Below, one piece after another: positions 8,258-16,985 of a DNA stretch of 64,000 bases. Positions within the stretch are counted from its first letter, which is position 1. Each line of letters starts with the position of its first letter. Position numbers and translations under genes: made by a program. The notes beneath the pieces were generated by a model. That model made no database searches. It was not told the DNA's origin and saw only the letters and a program-made list of their open reading frames with translations. Source of the DNA: Deltaproteobacteria bacterium (lineage in GTDB: Bacteria > Desulfobacterota > Syntrophorhabdia > Syntrophorhabdales > JANXAF01); the NCBI GenBank assembly GCA_026417175.1, contig JAOADT010000007.1, positions 1 to 64,000 on the forward strand, written 5' to 3'.

Positions 8258-8529
8258 AAACACCTTATCTTGTCTGCTACGACATATCGGATGAAAGAAG
8301 ATTGACACGATTGTTCAACTATATGAAGGATATGGGTATACACCTTCAATACTCGGTCTTTTACTGTGTTCTCGACTGGGACGAACTTGTAAACCTCAAG
8401 ATGGAAATTAGTAGGATTATAAAAGACGAAGAAGATGATGTAAGAATATACCCATTACAAAAGGACTCCCTTGTTGCCCGTCTCGGTTGTGGTGACAGAA
8501 TTCCAGATAACGTGCAAATTTTTTTGTAA
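8254..8529 (+). CDS. Second CRISPR-associated Cas2 (Cas2')
   Basis: YLVCYDISDERRLTRLFNYMKDMGIHLQYSVFYCVLDWDELVNLKMEISRIIKDEEDDVRIYPL. GTG start overlaps cas1' stop (GTGA). Confidence 0.92.
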   Translation: MKTPYLVCYDISDERRLTRLFNYMKDMGIHLQYSVFYCVLDWDELVNLKMEISRIIKDEEDDVRIYPLQKDSLVARLGCGDRIPDNVQIFL

Positions 8530-8662
8530 TTGCGCTTTAATAACGATAAAAACAAAGTTGCTTTGAGCAAGAAGAGATATTCAGTTTTTACAAAGGTCGT
8601 GGAAGATGGAAATTTTCGCGATAACAATCGGGATCTTTTTTCCGTTTCTTGGTGCTATGACT

Positions 8663-9508
8663 TCATAATTTATCTGATGTTAATTGGCTATCACTAAAGG
8701 TTAAATTATCGAGATTTCCAATTTTTTTCGATTCTGCCAATTCTTTTTTCAATTTTAGTTCGAGATGAGAGAGAATAGGAAGATAAGCGTTTCTGGGACG
8801 AGGAATCTCTATTGGATGGACTGATTTTATGACAGTTGGACGTGGAGTTAAAACATAAACAATGTCAGCCAAAAGTAAAGCTTCCCTCAAACTGTGGGTT
8901 ACCAGCACAATTGTCTTTTCGAACATTCGCCAGATATTGATTAGCTCTTCTTGAAGTTCCTCTCTTGCAATAGCGTCGAGTGAAGCGAAAGGTTCATCCA
9001 TCAAAAGCAAGACAGGATCTACCGCTAAAGCCCTGGCAAGGGCAACTTTTTGCTGCATTCCGCCAGAAAGTTGATGGGGATAAAAACTTTTAAAATCATT
9101 AAGACCTATTTTTTTGAGTAGATCTAATACCACTTTCTCAATTTTGATTTTGGGAATCCCTTTTAATCTCAAGCCGAATCCAACGTTTTCTTGGACTGTA
9201 GCCCACGGAAAAAGAAGAGGATTTTGAAAAACGAGAACTATGTTGTTACTATTAGCCTCTTCGCCTTGAAGAAGGACACTTCCATCATCAGGTTTTTCAA
9301 GTCCAGCTATGATTTTGAGCAAGGTTGTCTTTCCGCAACCAGATGGCCCAACTATGGCCACAAATTCACCCTTTTTTATATCTATCGAGATGTTTTTAAT
9401 AACCTGTACTATTCCTTTGTCGGTATTAAAACTTTTACTTAAGTTAACCAGTTTCAAAAAACTCATGAGCCGAAAGCCCTTTTCGCCATTTAATGGTCTT
9501 ACGCTCAA
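8663..9508 (-). CDS. ABC transporter ATP-binding protein (nitrate/sulfonate/taurine-type, SsuB/TauB-like)
   Basis: Walker A GPSGCGKTT, LSGGMQQKVALARAL, Walker B LLLMDEPFASLD. Confidence 0.93.
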   Translation of the reverse strand: MSVRPLNGEKGFRLMSFLKLVNLSKSFNTDKGIVQVIKNISIDIKKGEFVAIVGPSGCGKTTLLKIIAGLEKPDDGSVLLQGEEANSNNIVLVFQNPLLFPWATVQENVGFGLRLKGIPKIKIEKVVLDLLKKIGLNDFKSFYPHQLSGGMQQKVALARALAVDPVLLLMDEPFASLDAIAREELQEELINIWRMFEKTIVLVTHSLREALLLADIVYVLTPRPTVIKSVHPIEIPRPRNAYLPILSHLELKLKKELAESKKIGNLDNLTFSDSQLTSDKL

Positions 9509-10244
9509 CCATATTTAATAAACGATCCATTAGGAGGCCTATAAGACCTACTACAAGTATTCCCACAAAGATGTCCTCTGTTCTAAATAAATTTCTAGCT
9601 TCCATCATCATGAAACCAATACCCTTTTTAACAGCTACCATTTCTGCTGCCACAACGCACATCCATGAGAGGGAAAGAGTGAGTCTTAGTTGGGCAAAAA
9701 CACTGGGTAAAAGGGAAGGTATAACTACAAACCAAATGGTCTGTCTCAAATTTGCTCCAAATATGAAAGCCACATTGATTAAGTCTTTGTCCAGTCTTCT
9801 CACAGCCATGGTTATTCCGGTTAATGTTGAAAAAAAAGTTCCCACAAAAATTATGAAAATCGCAGGTTTGTCACCTATCCCGAACCAGAGTATCGCAACA
9901 GGTATCCAAGCTGGAGGAGCAAGTGGCCTAAAAAGTCCGAATAAAGGTTCTAAATATTTCTCGCTTTTTTTGAAAAGTCCAAGAAAAATCCCGAGGGGAA
10001 AGGCTACTGCGACTGATAGAAGGAAACCAGCAAATACCCGCCACAAGCTCTGATAGATATGTTGAAGCAAGTCCCCTTGGAGTAAAAGTACGAAAGCCCT
10101 TTTCATTACTTTACTGAGTGGAGGCAGAATAAGGGGATCGAGAAGGTTTAAACGAGGAAAAAGCTCCCAAGCCGCACAAAACAAAAAAACCAATACAAAT
10201 CGTTTGAAAGGTTCACTGACGCCAAACACGATCTTTAAGAGCAC
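9444..10244 (-). CDS. ABC transporter permease (SsuC/TauC-like)
   Basis: LRPLAPPAWIPVAILWFGIGDKPAIFIIFVGTFF..., multiple TM segments. Confidence 0.92.
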   Translation of the reverse strand: MLLKIVFGVSEPFKRFVLVFLFCAAWELFPRLNLLDPLILPPLSKVMKRAFVLLLQGDLLQHIYQSLWRVFAGFLLSVAVAFPLGIFLGLFKKSEKYLEPLFGLFRPLAPPAWIPVAILWFGIGDKPAIFIIFVGTFFSTLTGITMAVRRLDKDLINVAFIFGANLRQTIWFVVIPSLLPSVFAQLRLTLSLSWMCVVAAEMVAVKKGIGFMMMEARNLFRTEDIFVGILVVGLIGLLMDRLLNMVERKTIKWRKGLSAHEFFETG

Positions 10245-11190
10245 CTTTTAAGTAAGTTAGGTCTAACATTTCTTCAACACTCGGCAGCCGTTCTATCATC
10301 TTGTAGCGCTTCAGCAATTCCGCTATTCTTACAACTTCTTTGGAGTCTATCTCGTACGAGATCTTCATTTTTTCAGGAGAGAGTGACTGTTTTATTATTT
10401 TAATATCAGGACTACCAATGTATTCCGCAATTGTTTTCGAGGTAAAGTCTAAATCACTGTTAGCATATTTCACCGCATCAATGTGAACCTTAAGAACCTT
10501 CTTTACCAGGTAAGGCTTTAATCCAAGAAATTCTCTGTGGCCCGTAATTACGCAACAGGGATGATCAGGCCAGTATTTAGTGTAATAAGTCAAAATTTTT
10601 CCCCAGCCAGACATTTCTGCCTCAGTCATGAATGGTTCCGTATTTGAGGTTGCATCGACTTGTCCAATTTTCAATGCAGCTACCATATCACCCAATGTCA
10701 TAAAATAGCGTAATTCTACGTCTTTGTTCGGATCCAAACCTTCTTTCTCCAAAGCGAACATAAGAAGCAAATCCAGTATGGAAGCTCGTATAGTGGCAAT
10801 CTTTTTTCCCTTCAAGTCAGAAAAAGATTTAATTGGGTCTTCCTTGCGAACCAAAATGCCGTCACTTCCTTTGCCTGTCATCGCTATTATCTTAATTGGC
10901 ACTCCATTTGATATAGCCGTAATAGCAGTGCTTATGGGGAAAACCCCTATCTGGATCTCCTTTCTTTTCATAGCTTCGACTATTTCTGTGTTACTGGGAA
11001 AGAGTTTTACAACTGCAGATATACCTTCTTTTCGGTAGAGATCGAGCTTTTGTGCTATGTAAAATGGGACATGATCGTTAGCACTTCTAACCCCGATCGA
11101 AACCGGTTGTTCACATATGCCATTTGTCGCAAAAAAAGGTAAAAATATTACTACCATTAGAAGGATTGACTTCATCATAACTCCCTCCAA
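10213..11190 (-). CDS. ABC transporter substrate-binding protein, NMT1/SsuA-like
   Basis: Signal peptide, VSIGVRSANDHVPFYIAQKLDLYRKEGISAVVKLFPSNTEIVEAMKRKEIQIGVFPIS. Confidence 0.9.
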   Translation of the reverse strand: MEGVMMKSILLMVVIFLPFFATNGICEQPVSIGVRSANDHVPFYIAQKLDLYRKEGISAVVKLFPSNTEIVEAMKRKEIQIGVFPISTAITAISNGVPIKIIAMTGKGSDGILVRKEDPIKSFSDLKGKKIATIRASILDLLLMFALEKEGLDPNKDVELRYFMTLGDMVAALKIGQVDATSNTEPFMTEAEMSGWGKILTYYTKYWPDHPCCVITGHREFLGLKPYLVKKVLKVHIDAVKYANSDLDFTSKTIAEYIGSPDIKIIKQSLSPEKMKISYEIDSKEVVRIAELLKRYKMIERLPSVEEMLDLTYLKGALKDRVWRQ

Positions 11191-11250
11191 AAATCAAAAA
11201 GCGGAAGCATCCTGGCTGGGTGCCCCCGCTTGGGACTTACATGCCAGACA
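11190..11250 (-). promoter_or_regulatory. Terminator-like hairpin with possible antiterminator in ABC operon leader
   Basis: Minus strand GTCTGGCATGTAAGTCCCAAGCGGGGGCACCCAGCCAGGATGCTTCCGCTTTTT: stem AAGCGG..GCAccc/GGATGC..CCGCTT then T5, immediately 5' of GGAGG and the ATG. CTGGC/GCCAG could form a competing stem. Confidence 0.55.
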
Positions 11251-11345
11251 ACTAAATTTAACCCTGCGATTAATGGAAGTCAAGAAGACCTAATTTAATG
11301 AAAGCAACTGATTTTAAGTGGTACTGGCTAAATAAAATTGGCTAA

Positions 11346-12953
11346 TTACCCTATTAGATCCTTTATCTTTGATATGAGCACATTGAAGGAAAGTGGTTTC
11401 GAAATAACTTCGTAAATCGCGCCATCCGGAACAGCCTCTTTGACTTCTTCGGGGTAAGCGGTCAAAAATATGAACTTTGGCGCTAATGAAATTTTTCTAG
11501 ATTTTTTATACAGGTCTAAGCAATCTCGCTCTAAGAGTTGTACATCAACGATAATGAGGCTTATGTTACCGTTTTCCTCAAGTATGGCCATCGCATCTTT
11601 TAAATTGAAAGCTTCTTTCACTTCATAACCTGTCCAAGATAAAGCATCCATAACGAATTCTCTAACTTCCGAGGAATTAGCGAGAATTAAAATTTGCTGC
11701 CGAACCGGAGCAAAATCGAGTGGTTCTTTTACTTCATTTACTTTTTCTTCAGTATATGCCACCTTGGAGGGAAGATAGATCCTCACAGTGGCTACGTTTT
11801 CGCCGGATTCTTTGATAACCAGGTAGCCGTCGTGCTGTTTGATAGTTGTATATATTGAGATCAAGTCTACAGCTTTTTTTTCTATGATTCTTTCAATCTG
11901 TATTAAGGGGTTAAAAATTGGGAGCCACGATCCTTCTGTACTTTTTACCCTGCACACCAGTTCGATCACAGCATATGGCCCCTTTACACCAAATCCGTGT
12001 TTCTGAATAAATGCATCGTCTATTTTATCTTCAAAGACTCTAACTTCTAAATTTCCCTCAGATGGCATTAATGATTGAAGAGTCCTCATTATATTATAAA
12101 ACAAACGACTTAATTGCTGGGGGTCGCCTATGACTTTGAGTTTTTCCGTGGAATTGAAAATTTTCAGTTCAACTTTACCAGGGATAGATTTTTTTATGAA
12201 GGGTTCCATCTTTTTGAGTATATAGTGGGGTTCTAGCAATTCGAAATCTAATATGCCATTATCTTCCCGTGAAATTATGTCTTCTAGAATGTACTGAGCT
12301 TCTTCGCACCGAAGTAGCACTGAATCAATAATTTTCTTAGTATCCCCTTTTACATCCAGAGTGATTTGTGATACTGATCTACGAATATCGAAAATAACTG
12401 TAGCAAGATCCCTAAGTAACTTGTGAGAGAACTTTTTCGGAGAATCATTCTTGGATATTTCAATCTCCTTTATATGCAAAATTTCTTCGCACACACCATA
12501 AAATTTAATACTTTCTTCACCGAGACCTGTTAAGCTCCATATACTAAATTTGACCCATGTTTTTTCTCCATCCTTCTTTGATATTTCCGCTTCAAAATTC
12601 TCAAGCTCTTTTTCTGTTTCGAGAACATGTATAAGTCTGCTTTTATCTTCCGGCTGTGCCAAGAAATCAAAGATGGAATAAGACGATTTTATAATCAAAT
12701 CGGGCTTAGAGCTAAACCCCAAAATTTCTGCCATTTTTCTGTTGAGACTTAAGATCCTTCCAGAAGCTTCAAGCTCGAATATGCCATAAGGAAAATTTTC
12801 AAAAAGGTCAACATATTTCTCTATTTCTTTAACCAACTTTCTTTCTAAATCTGACTTCTCGGCGAGAATTTTGTATAGTTTTCTCAGCTCTCTTATTCGC
12901 CTAGTCCCCAGCTTTTGTACCAACTTAACATAGTAATCAGACTCTTTTCTCAT
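11346..12953 (-). CDS. PAS - degenerate histidine kinase - receiver hybrid protein
   Basis: PAS (FENFPYGIFELEASGRILSLNRKMAEILGF), HisKA-like FSHKLLRDL, ATPase region lacking recognisable G boxes (IFNPLIQIERIIEKKAVDLISIYTTIKQHDGYL), receiver LIIVDVQLLERDCLDLY..KFIFLTAYP..ISKPLSF. Confidence 0.8.
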   Translation of the reverse strand: MRKESDYYVKLVQKLGTRRIRELRKLYKILAEKSDLERKLVKEIEKYVDLFENFPYGIFELEASGRILSLNRKMAEILGFSSKPDLIIKSSYSIFDFLAQPEDKSRLIHVLETEKELENFEAEISKKDGEKTWVKFSIWSLTGLGEESIKFYGVCEEILHIKEIEISKNDSPKKFSHKLLRDLATVIFDIRRSVSQITLDVKGDTKKIIDSVLLRCEEAQYILEDIISREDNGILDFELLEPHYILKKMEPFIKKSIPGKVELKIFNSTEKLKVIGDPQQLSRLFYNIMRTLQSLMPSEGNLEVRVFEDKIDDAFIQKHGFGVKGPYAVIELVCRVKSTEGSWLPIFNPLIQIERIIEKKAVDLISIYTTIKQHDGYLVIKESGENVATVRIYLPSKVAYTEEKVNEVKEPLDFAPVRQQILILANSSEVREFVMDALSWTGYEVKEAFNLKDAMAILEENGNISLIIVDVQLLERDCLDLYKKSRKISLAPKFIFLTAYPEEVKEAVPDGAIYEVISKPLSFNVLISKIKDLIG

Positions 12954-14200
12954 AACGAACCGTTTTTCTCAGTAATGAGAGAAAATAACCCCAACCCAGA
13001 TGATACCAATGGTCTACCGGAAACCTCTGCAATTTGTACCGGGCAACAAAAGCCAATTAAAGGCACTTCGTTATTAATAGCTTTTTGGACTTCTCTAGCC
13101 TCTTCGAAAAATATGTCCCAGTATTCCCTAGAGTGAGGAAAAGACGTGATATACAGTGCTAGAACAGGTCTTTCTCCGATTGACTTTATGTCCCTAAGTA
13201 AAGATGGAATCTGGAACATTATGGATTCCAATGTTGTTTCTGGGTCCCTTACGAGAAACTGGATGAAATCTCCTTCCTTTATATCTGTATCTGACAAAAT
13301 TATCCCTTTTTCATCGGGCGTCAATCCTACCAGAGAGCGGCAAATGTACAGATTTTCATCTTGTCTGTCTTTTCCGTTTTGATTCACGCCGATCGTCAAA
13401 AGCTGAACAGGACTTTCATTTTGCCATTCCTCTTCTCCTAGGATCTGGTTAATTGTCTCGATAATCGGTTTACCATCAAGTTCGTAAATTACAGGACCCC
13501 TTATTCTAGTGACTTTTCTTTCGATACCGTCAAGTGGGGTAAAACCTGGAATTATTTTCTGGTAAAATTTTAGAGGTCCCCCAAGAATAATCCCCATCGC
13601 ATGATCCTGAGAGACATGGAATCCGCAGAACTGAAAACCGGGTCTAAAATTATGGTCTTTTGACAACCCGGCGCCCCATATAGTCAACTTAGAGCTCACC
13701 GCAGCATTTATTCCCTGAAGCAGATAGGAACCAGAATGAGGAAGATAATAGTCTTTTACTCCAGGATACTCTCTCAGTAGCTGGTAAAAAAATATGAAAA
13801 GCCCTTCGAGTGAAAGATCATTATATTGAAACCTTTTACCAAGACGTTTACCGGCTTTTTCTTCCTCTCTATGAATATTTCTCTCGCAGCTTACAAAAAC
13901 CTCTATAAGGTTAGTTTCTAGAAACATAAGTGAAGCTGAGTAGTCGCTATTAGATACAAAGGTGTTACACATTAGCCCTTTTGTGGAGCCTCCCACTATT
14001 GGCACAGAAAAACCGACAGCATTTCTTACTTCTTCGAAGAAATTGTAAGGATCAACCTTTGGTCCAGTAAAGGCGAAAACGACCTTAGGTTTCCCTACTA
14101 CAGAATCTGCTTCCATTTTTTCACTAATGAGATCTCTAAGTGAACTGATTTTCCTTATGTCCGCTATGTGTTGAGTTAGAATTTTAACAGGAGCCCACAT
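12950..14200 (-). CDS. FIST-domain sensor protein (FIST N and C)
   Basis: KPKVVFAFTGPKVDPYNFFEEVRNAVGFSVPIVGGSTKGLMCN; C-terminal IPLIGFCCPVQIAEVSGRPLVSSGLGLFSL. Confidence 0.85.
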   Translation of the reverse strand: MWAPVKILTQHIADIRKISSLRDLISEKMEADSVVGKPKVVFAFTGPKVDPYNFFEEVRNAVGFSVPIVGGSTKGLMCNTFVSNSDYSASLMFLETNLIEVFVSCERNIHREEEKAGKRLGKRFQYNDLSLEGLFIFFYQLLREYPGVKDYYLPHSGSYLLQGINAAVSSKLTIWGAGLSKDHNFRPGFQFCGFHVSQDHAMGIILGGPLKFYQKIIPGFTPLDGIERKVTRIRGPVIYELDGKPIIETINQILGEEEWQNESPVQLLTIGVNQNGKDRQDENLYICRSLVGLTPDEKGIILSDTDIKEGDFIQFLVRDPETTLESIMFQIPSLLRDIKSIGERPVLALYITSFPHSREYWDIFFEEAREVQKAINNEVPLIGFCCPVQIAEVSGRPLVSSGLGLFSLITEKNGSL

Positions 14201-14303
14201 TTTCTTCTAAGTTATATATCATCAAAAATTCAAAGGAACTTAAGCTCAAAAGATCTACCCCAGTACGTTAAACAATAATACATCAAGATTTGTAATTATA
14301 TGC

Positions 14304-14332
14304 TTGACATTCGACGGTTTCATCAGTATAAT
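14304..14332 (+). promoter_or_regulatory. Sigma70-type promoter upstream of abrB-like/arsM
   Basis: TTGACA (14304-14309), 17-bp spacer, TATAAT (14327-14332). Confidence 0.8.
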
Positions 14333-14358
14333 CAAAACCAACTGAATAATATGAAAAA

Positions 14359-14371
14359 CCGTAAAATACGG
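14359..14371. promoter_or_regulatory. Small perfect inverted repeat, candidate operator
   Basis: CCGTA-AAA-TACGG just downstream of the predicted transcription start. Confidence 0.35.
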
Positions 14372-14417
14372 AAAATCCCGACTTATAATAAAGGGCACAT
14401 CAAGACTAGGAGGAAAA

Positions 14418-14648
14418 TTGGCCTATTGTAGACTAGAATCATTGGTAACCATCGACGATAGGGGTCAGATGGTAATCCCAAAGGAGGTAAGGGAGAAAGC
14501 AAAGATTAGGCCGGGAGATAAACTCGCTGTAATGACTTGGGAGATTAATGGAGAGGTATGCTGTATTTTTTTGATAAAAGCTGAAAATCTGGCAGAGAGT
14601 GCAATAGAACTAATTGGACCCATATTCTCGGAACGAAAAATTAAATAA
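14418..14648 (+). CDS. AbrB/MazE/SpoVT-type DNA-binding protein
   Basis: VTIDDRGQMVIPKEVREKAKIRPGDKLAVMTW; TTG start. Confidence 0.88.
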   Translation: MAYCRLESLVTIDDRGQMVIPKEVREKAKIRPGDKLAVMTWEINGEVCCIFLIKAENLAESAIELIGPIFSERKIK

Positions 14649-14661
14649 GTTGGGAGGAAGA

Positions 14662-15495
14662 ATGATGAAAAGTTCAGATATTAAGAAAGTAGTGAAAGAG
14701 GCTTACGGAGAAATTGCAAAAGGATCTGGATCATGCTGCGGTTCATTAAATTTGTGTTGTGGAAGTAATGTATCTCCAGAGACAATAAGCATAAAGATAG
14801 GGTATTCCCGTGAGGATCTAAATACCGTGCCACAAGACGCAAACTTGGGATTAGGTTGCGGGAACCCACTGGCTTTCACTTCTTTAAAAGAGGGTGATGT
14901 GGTCCTCGATCTTGGTTCAGGGGCTGGGTTTGATTGCTTTATCGCAGCGAGAAAAGTGGGAAAAACAGGAAGGGTTATTGGAATAGATATGACCCGAGAG
15001 ATGATTGAAAGAGCACGTGAGAACGCTAAGAAAGGAGGTTTCGATAACGTAGAATTCCGGCTCGGAGAAATTGAGAACCTGCCTCTTCCGGATAACTATG
15101 TAGATGTGATTATTTCAAACTGTGTGATCAATCTTATTCCAGATAAAAGAAGTGCTTTCGGAGAAGCCTTCAGAGTCCTGAAACCTAAGGGTAGAATTAT
15201 TATATCTGACATAGTATTCCTTGGAGACCTTCCAGAGGTGATAAAACATTCAATTGATGCGTACGTTGGTTGTATCTCAGGAGCCATAAAGAAAAGTGAA
15301 TACATTAACCTTATGGAAGAAGTTGGCTTTCGGCAAATTGCCATACATGATGAGACCCGTTTTTTCACTGAATGTTTGATTAACGAGGTTTTTGTAAACC
15401 GTTTACAACATAACCTCGGAATGTCCATAAATAACCTTAATGAAATATTGGGTCTTGTTGTGAGCATAAAAGTTTCGGCAATAAAACCAATCTAA
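14662..15495 (+). CDS. arsM: Arsenite S-adenosylmethionine methyltransferase
   Basis: CCG-rich N-terminus, LGLGCGNPLAFTSLKEGDVVLDLGSGAGFDCFIAARKVGKTGRVIGIDMT..MIERARENAKK, ISNCVINLIPDK, IDAYVGCISGA. Start adjusted to 14662 after GGGAGG. Confidence 0.9.
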   Translation: MMKSSDIKKVVKEAYGEIAKGSGSCCGSLNLCCGSNVSPETISIKIGYSREDLNTVPQDANLGLGCGNPLAFTSLKEGDVVLDLGSGAGFDCFIAARKVGKTGRVIGIDMTREMIERARENAKKGGFDNVEFRLGEIENLPLPDNYVDVIISNCVINLIPDKRSAFGEAFRVLKPKGRIIISDIVFLGDLPEVIKHSIDAYVGCISGAIKKSEYINLMEEVGFRQIAIHDETRFFTECLINEVFVNRLQHNLGMSINNLNEILGLVVSIKVSAIKPI

Positions 15496-15538
15496 GACAC
15501 TAGTCTGGGTAAAAGTATTTTCTTGTCTTTGAAACTAA

Positions 15539-15568
15539 TTGAATCGTACAGTGTAATTTCATTATAAT
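15539..15568 (+). promoter_or_regulatory. Putative gltX promoter
   Basis: TTGAAT, 18-bp spacer, TATAAT at 15563-15568. Confidence 0.5.
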
Positions 15569-15590
15569 CAATAAAAACCAGGAGTGATAA

Positions 15591-16985
15591 ATGGTTAGAA
15601 CGAGATTTGCTCCCAGTCCTACCGGCTACCTTCACATAGGAGGAGCAAGGACTGCTCTATTTAATTACCTTTTTACCAGACATGAAAATGGAAGGATGAT
15701 TTTAAGAATTGAGGATACTGATCTTGAGAGATCAAAGGATGAGTATACCAAAGACATTATCGAGGGACTTAAATGGTTGGGGATAGATTGGGATGAGGGA
15801 CCGTATTTTCAAAAGGAAAGAATGGAAGAATACCGAAAATTTGCGAATATGCTTTTGGAAAAAGATCTGGCCTATAAATGTTATTGTCCGACAGAGGTCC
15901 TTGAAGAAAAACGAAAGAAAGCTTTAAAGGAAGGAAAGAAACCATCCTATGATCGAACTTGCAGGGACAAAAATTTTAATTACCCAGAAAGACCATTTGT
16001 AATAAGATTTAAGACCCCTCTTTCTGGCACTGTAAGCTTCAACGACATTATCAGAGGAACAATAACTTTCGATTATGAAGAGCTTGACGATCTCATAATC
16101 CTAAGGAGCGACAATACGCCAACCTACAATTTTACCGTTGTTGTTGACGATGCACTTATGAACATCACTCATGTGATTCGAGGGGATGATCACATTAACA
16201 ATACTCCGAGACAAATACTTATTTATCAAGCTTTGGGGTATAGAATCCCTGAATTTGCCCATGTACCTATGATTCTGGGAAAGGATAGAACAAAATTAAG
16301 TAAAAGACATGGGGCAGTCTCTATCCTTGAGTATAGAAGAGAAGGATTTCTTCCTGAAGCCTTAATTAACTATATAGCTAGACTTGGTTGGTCATACAAA
16401 GATCAGGAAATCTTTTCAAAGCAGGAACTTATAGAGAAATTCGAACTCAAAGATGTGGGTAAATCTCCCTCAATTTTTGACGTGGAAAAGCTTCTTTGGG
16501 TGAATAGTTACTACATAAAAACATTGCCCCTCGAAGTTGTATCTGAGCGATTAATACCGTACCTTTTGGAGCTGGGTATTTATGCTGAACCCAATAATTA
16601 TCTTTACAAAGCTGTAGACACACTCAGAACCAGGGCAAAAACGTTAAAGGAAATGGCCCAAATGGCTTATTTCTACTACAAAGAAGATTATGATTTTGAA
16701 AACAAAGCCAAAGAAAAATTTTTTACAAAAAAGGGCAAGGAAATTCTTATTGCTTTTCTCGACGGCTTTCAGAAGATTGAAAACTTGGATGAGAATAGTC
16801 TAAGAGATATATTTGACAGGGTTTGTAAAGAATTTGATGTAAAATTGGTGGATGCTGTTCAGGTAGTGAGACTCGCTATATCAGGCAGACTAGCGACACC
16901 CGGAATCTTCGAGGTTATAGAGATTATAGGAAAGGAAAGCACAAAAAGAAGAATAGAAAGAGCTATTGGAGAGATTCCATATTGA
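15591..16985 (+). CDS. gltX: Glutamyl-tRNA synthetase
   Basis: RFAPSPTGYLHIGGARTALFNYLFTRHENGRMILRIEDTDLERS; KLSKRHG. Confidence 0.98.
   Translation: MVRTRFAPSPTGYLHIGGARTALFNYLFTRHENGRMILRIEDTDLERSKDEYTKDIIEGLKWLGIDWDEGPYFQKERMEEYRKFANMLLEKDLAYKCYCPTEVLEEKRKKALKEGKKPSYDRTCRDKNFNYPERPFVIRFKTPLSGTVSFNDIIRGTITFDYEELDDLIILRSDNTPTYNFTVVVDDALMNITHVIRGDDHINNTPRQILIYQALGYRIPEFAHVPMILGKDRTKLSKRHGAVSILEYRREGFLPEALINYIARLGWSYKDQEIFSKQELIEKFELKDVGKSPSIFDVEKLLWVNSYYIKTLPLEVVSERLIPYLLELGIYAEPNNYLYKAVDTLRTRAKTLKEMAQMAYFYYKEDYDFENKAKEKFFTKKGKEILIAFLDGFQKIENLDENSLRDIFDRVCKEFDVKLVDAVQVVRLAISGRLATPGIFEVIEIIGKESTKRRIERAIGEIPY

Noticed and set aside
8530-8662. Possible second CRISPR array or leader after cas2'
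   Set aside because: No repeated unit found in this stretch.
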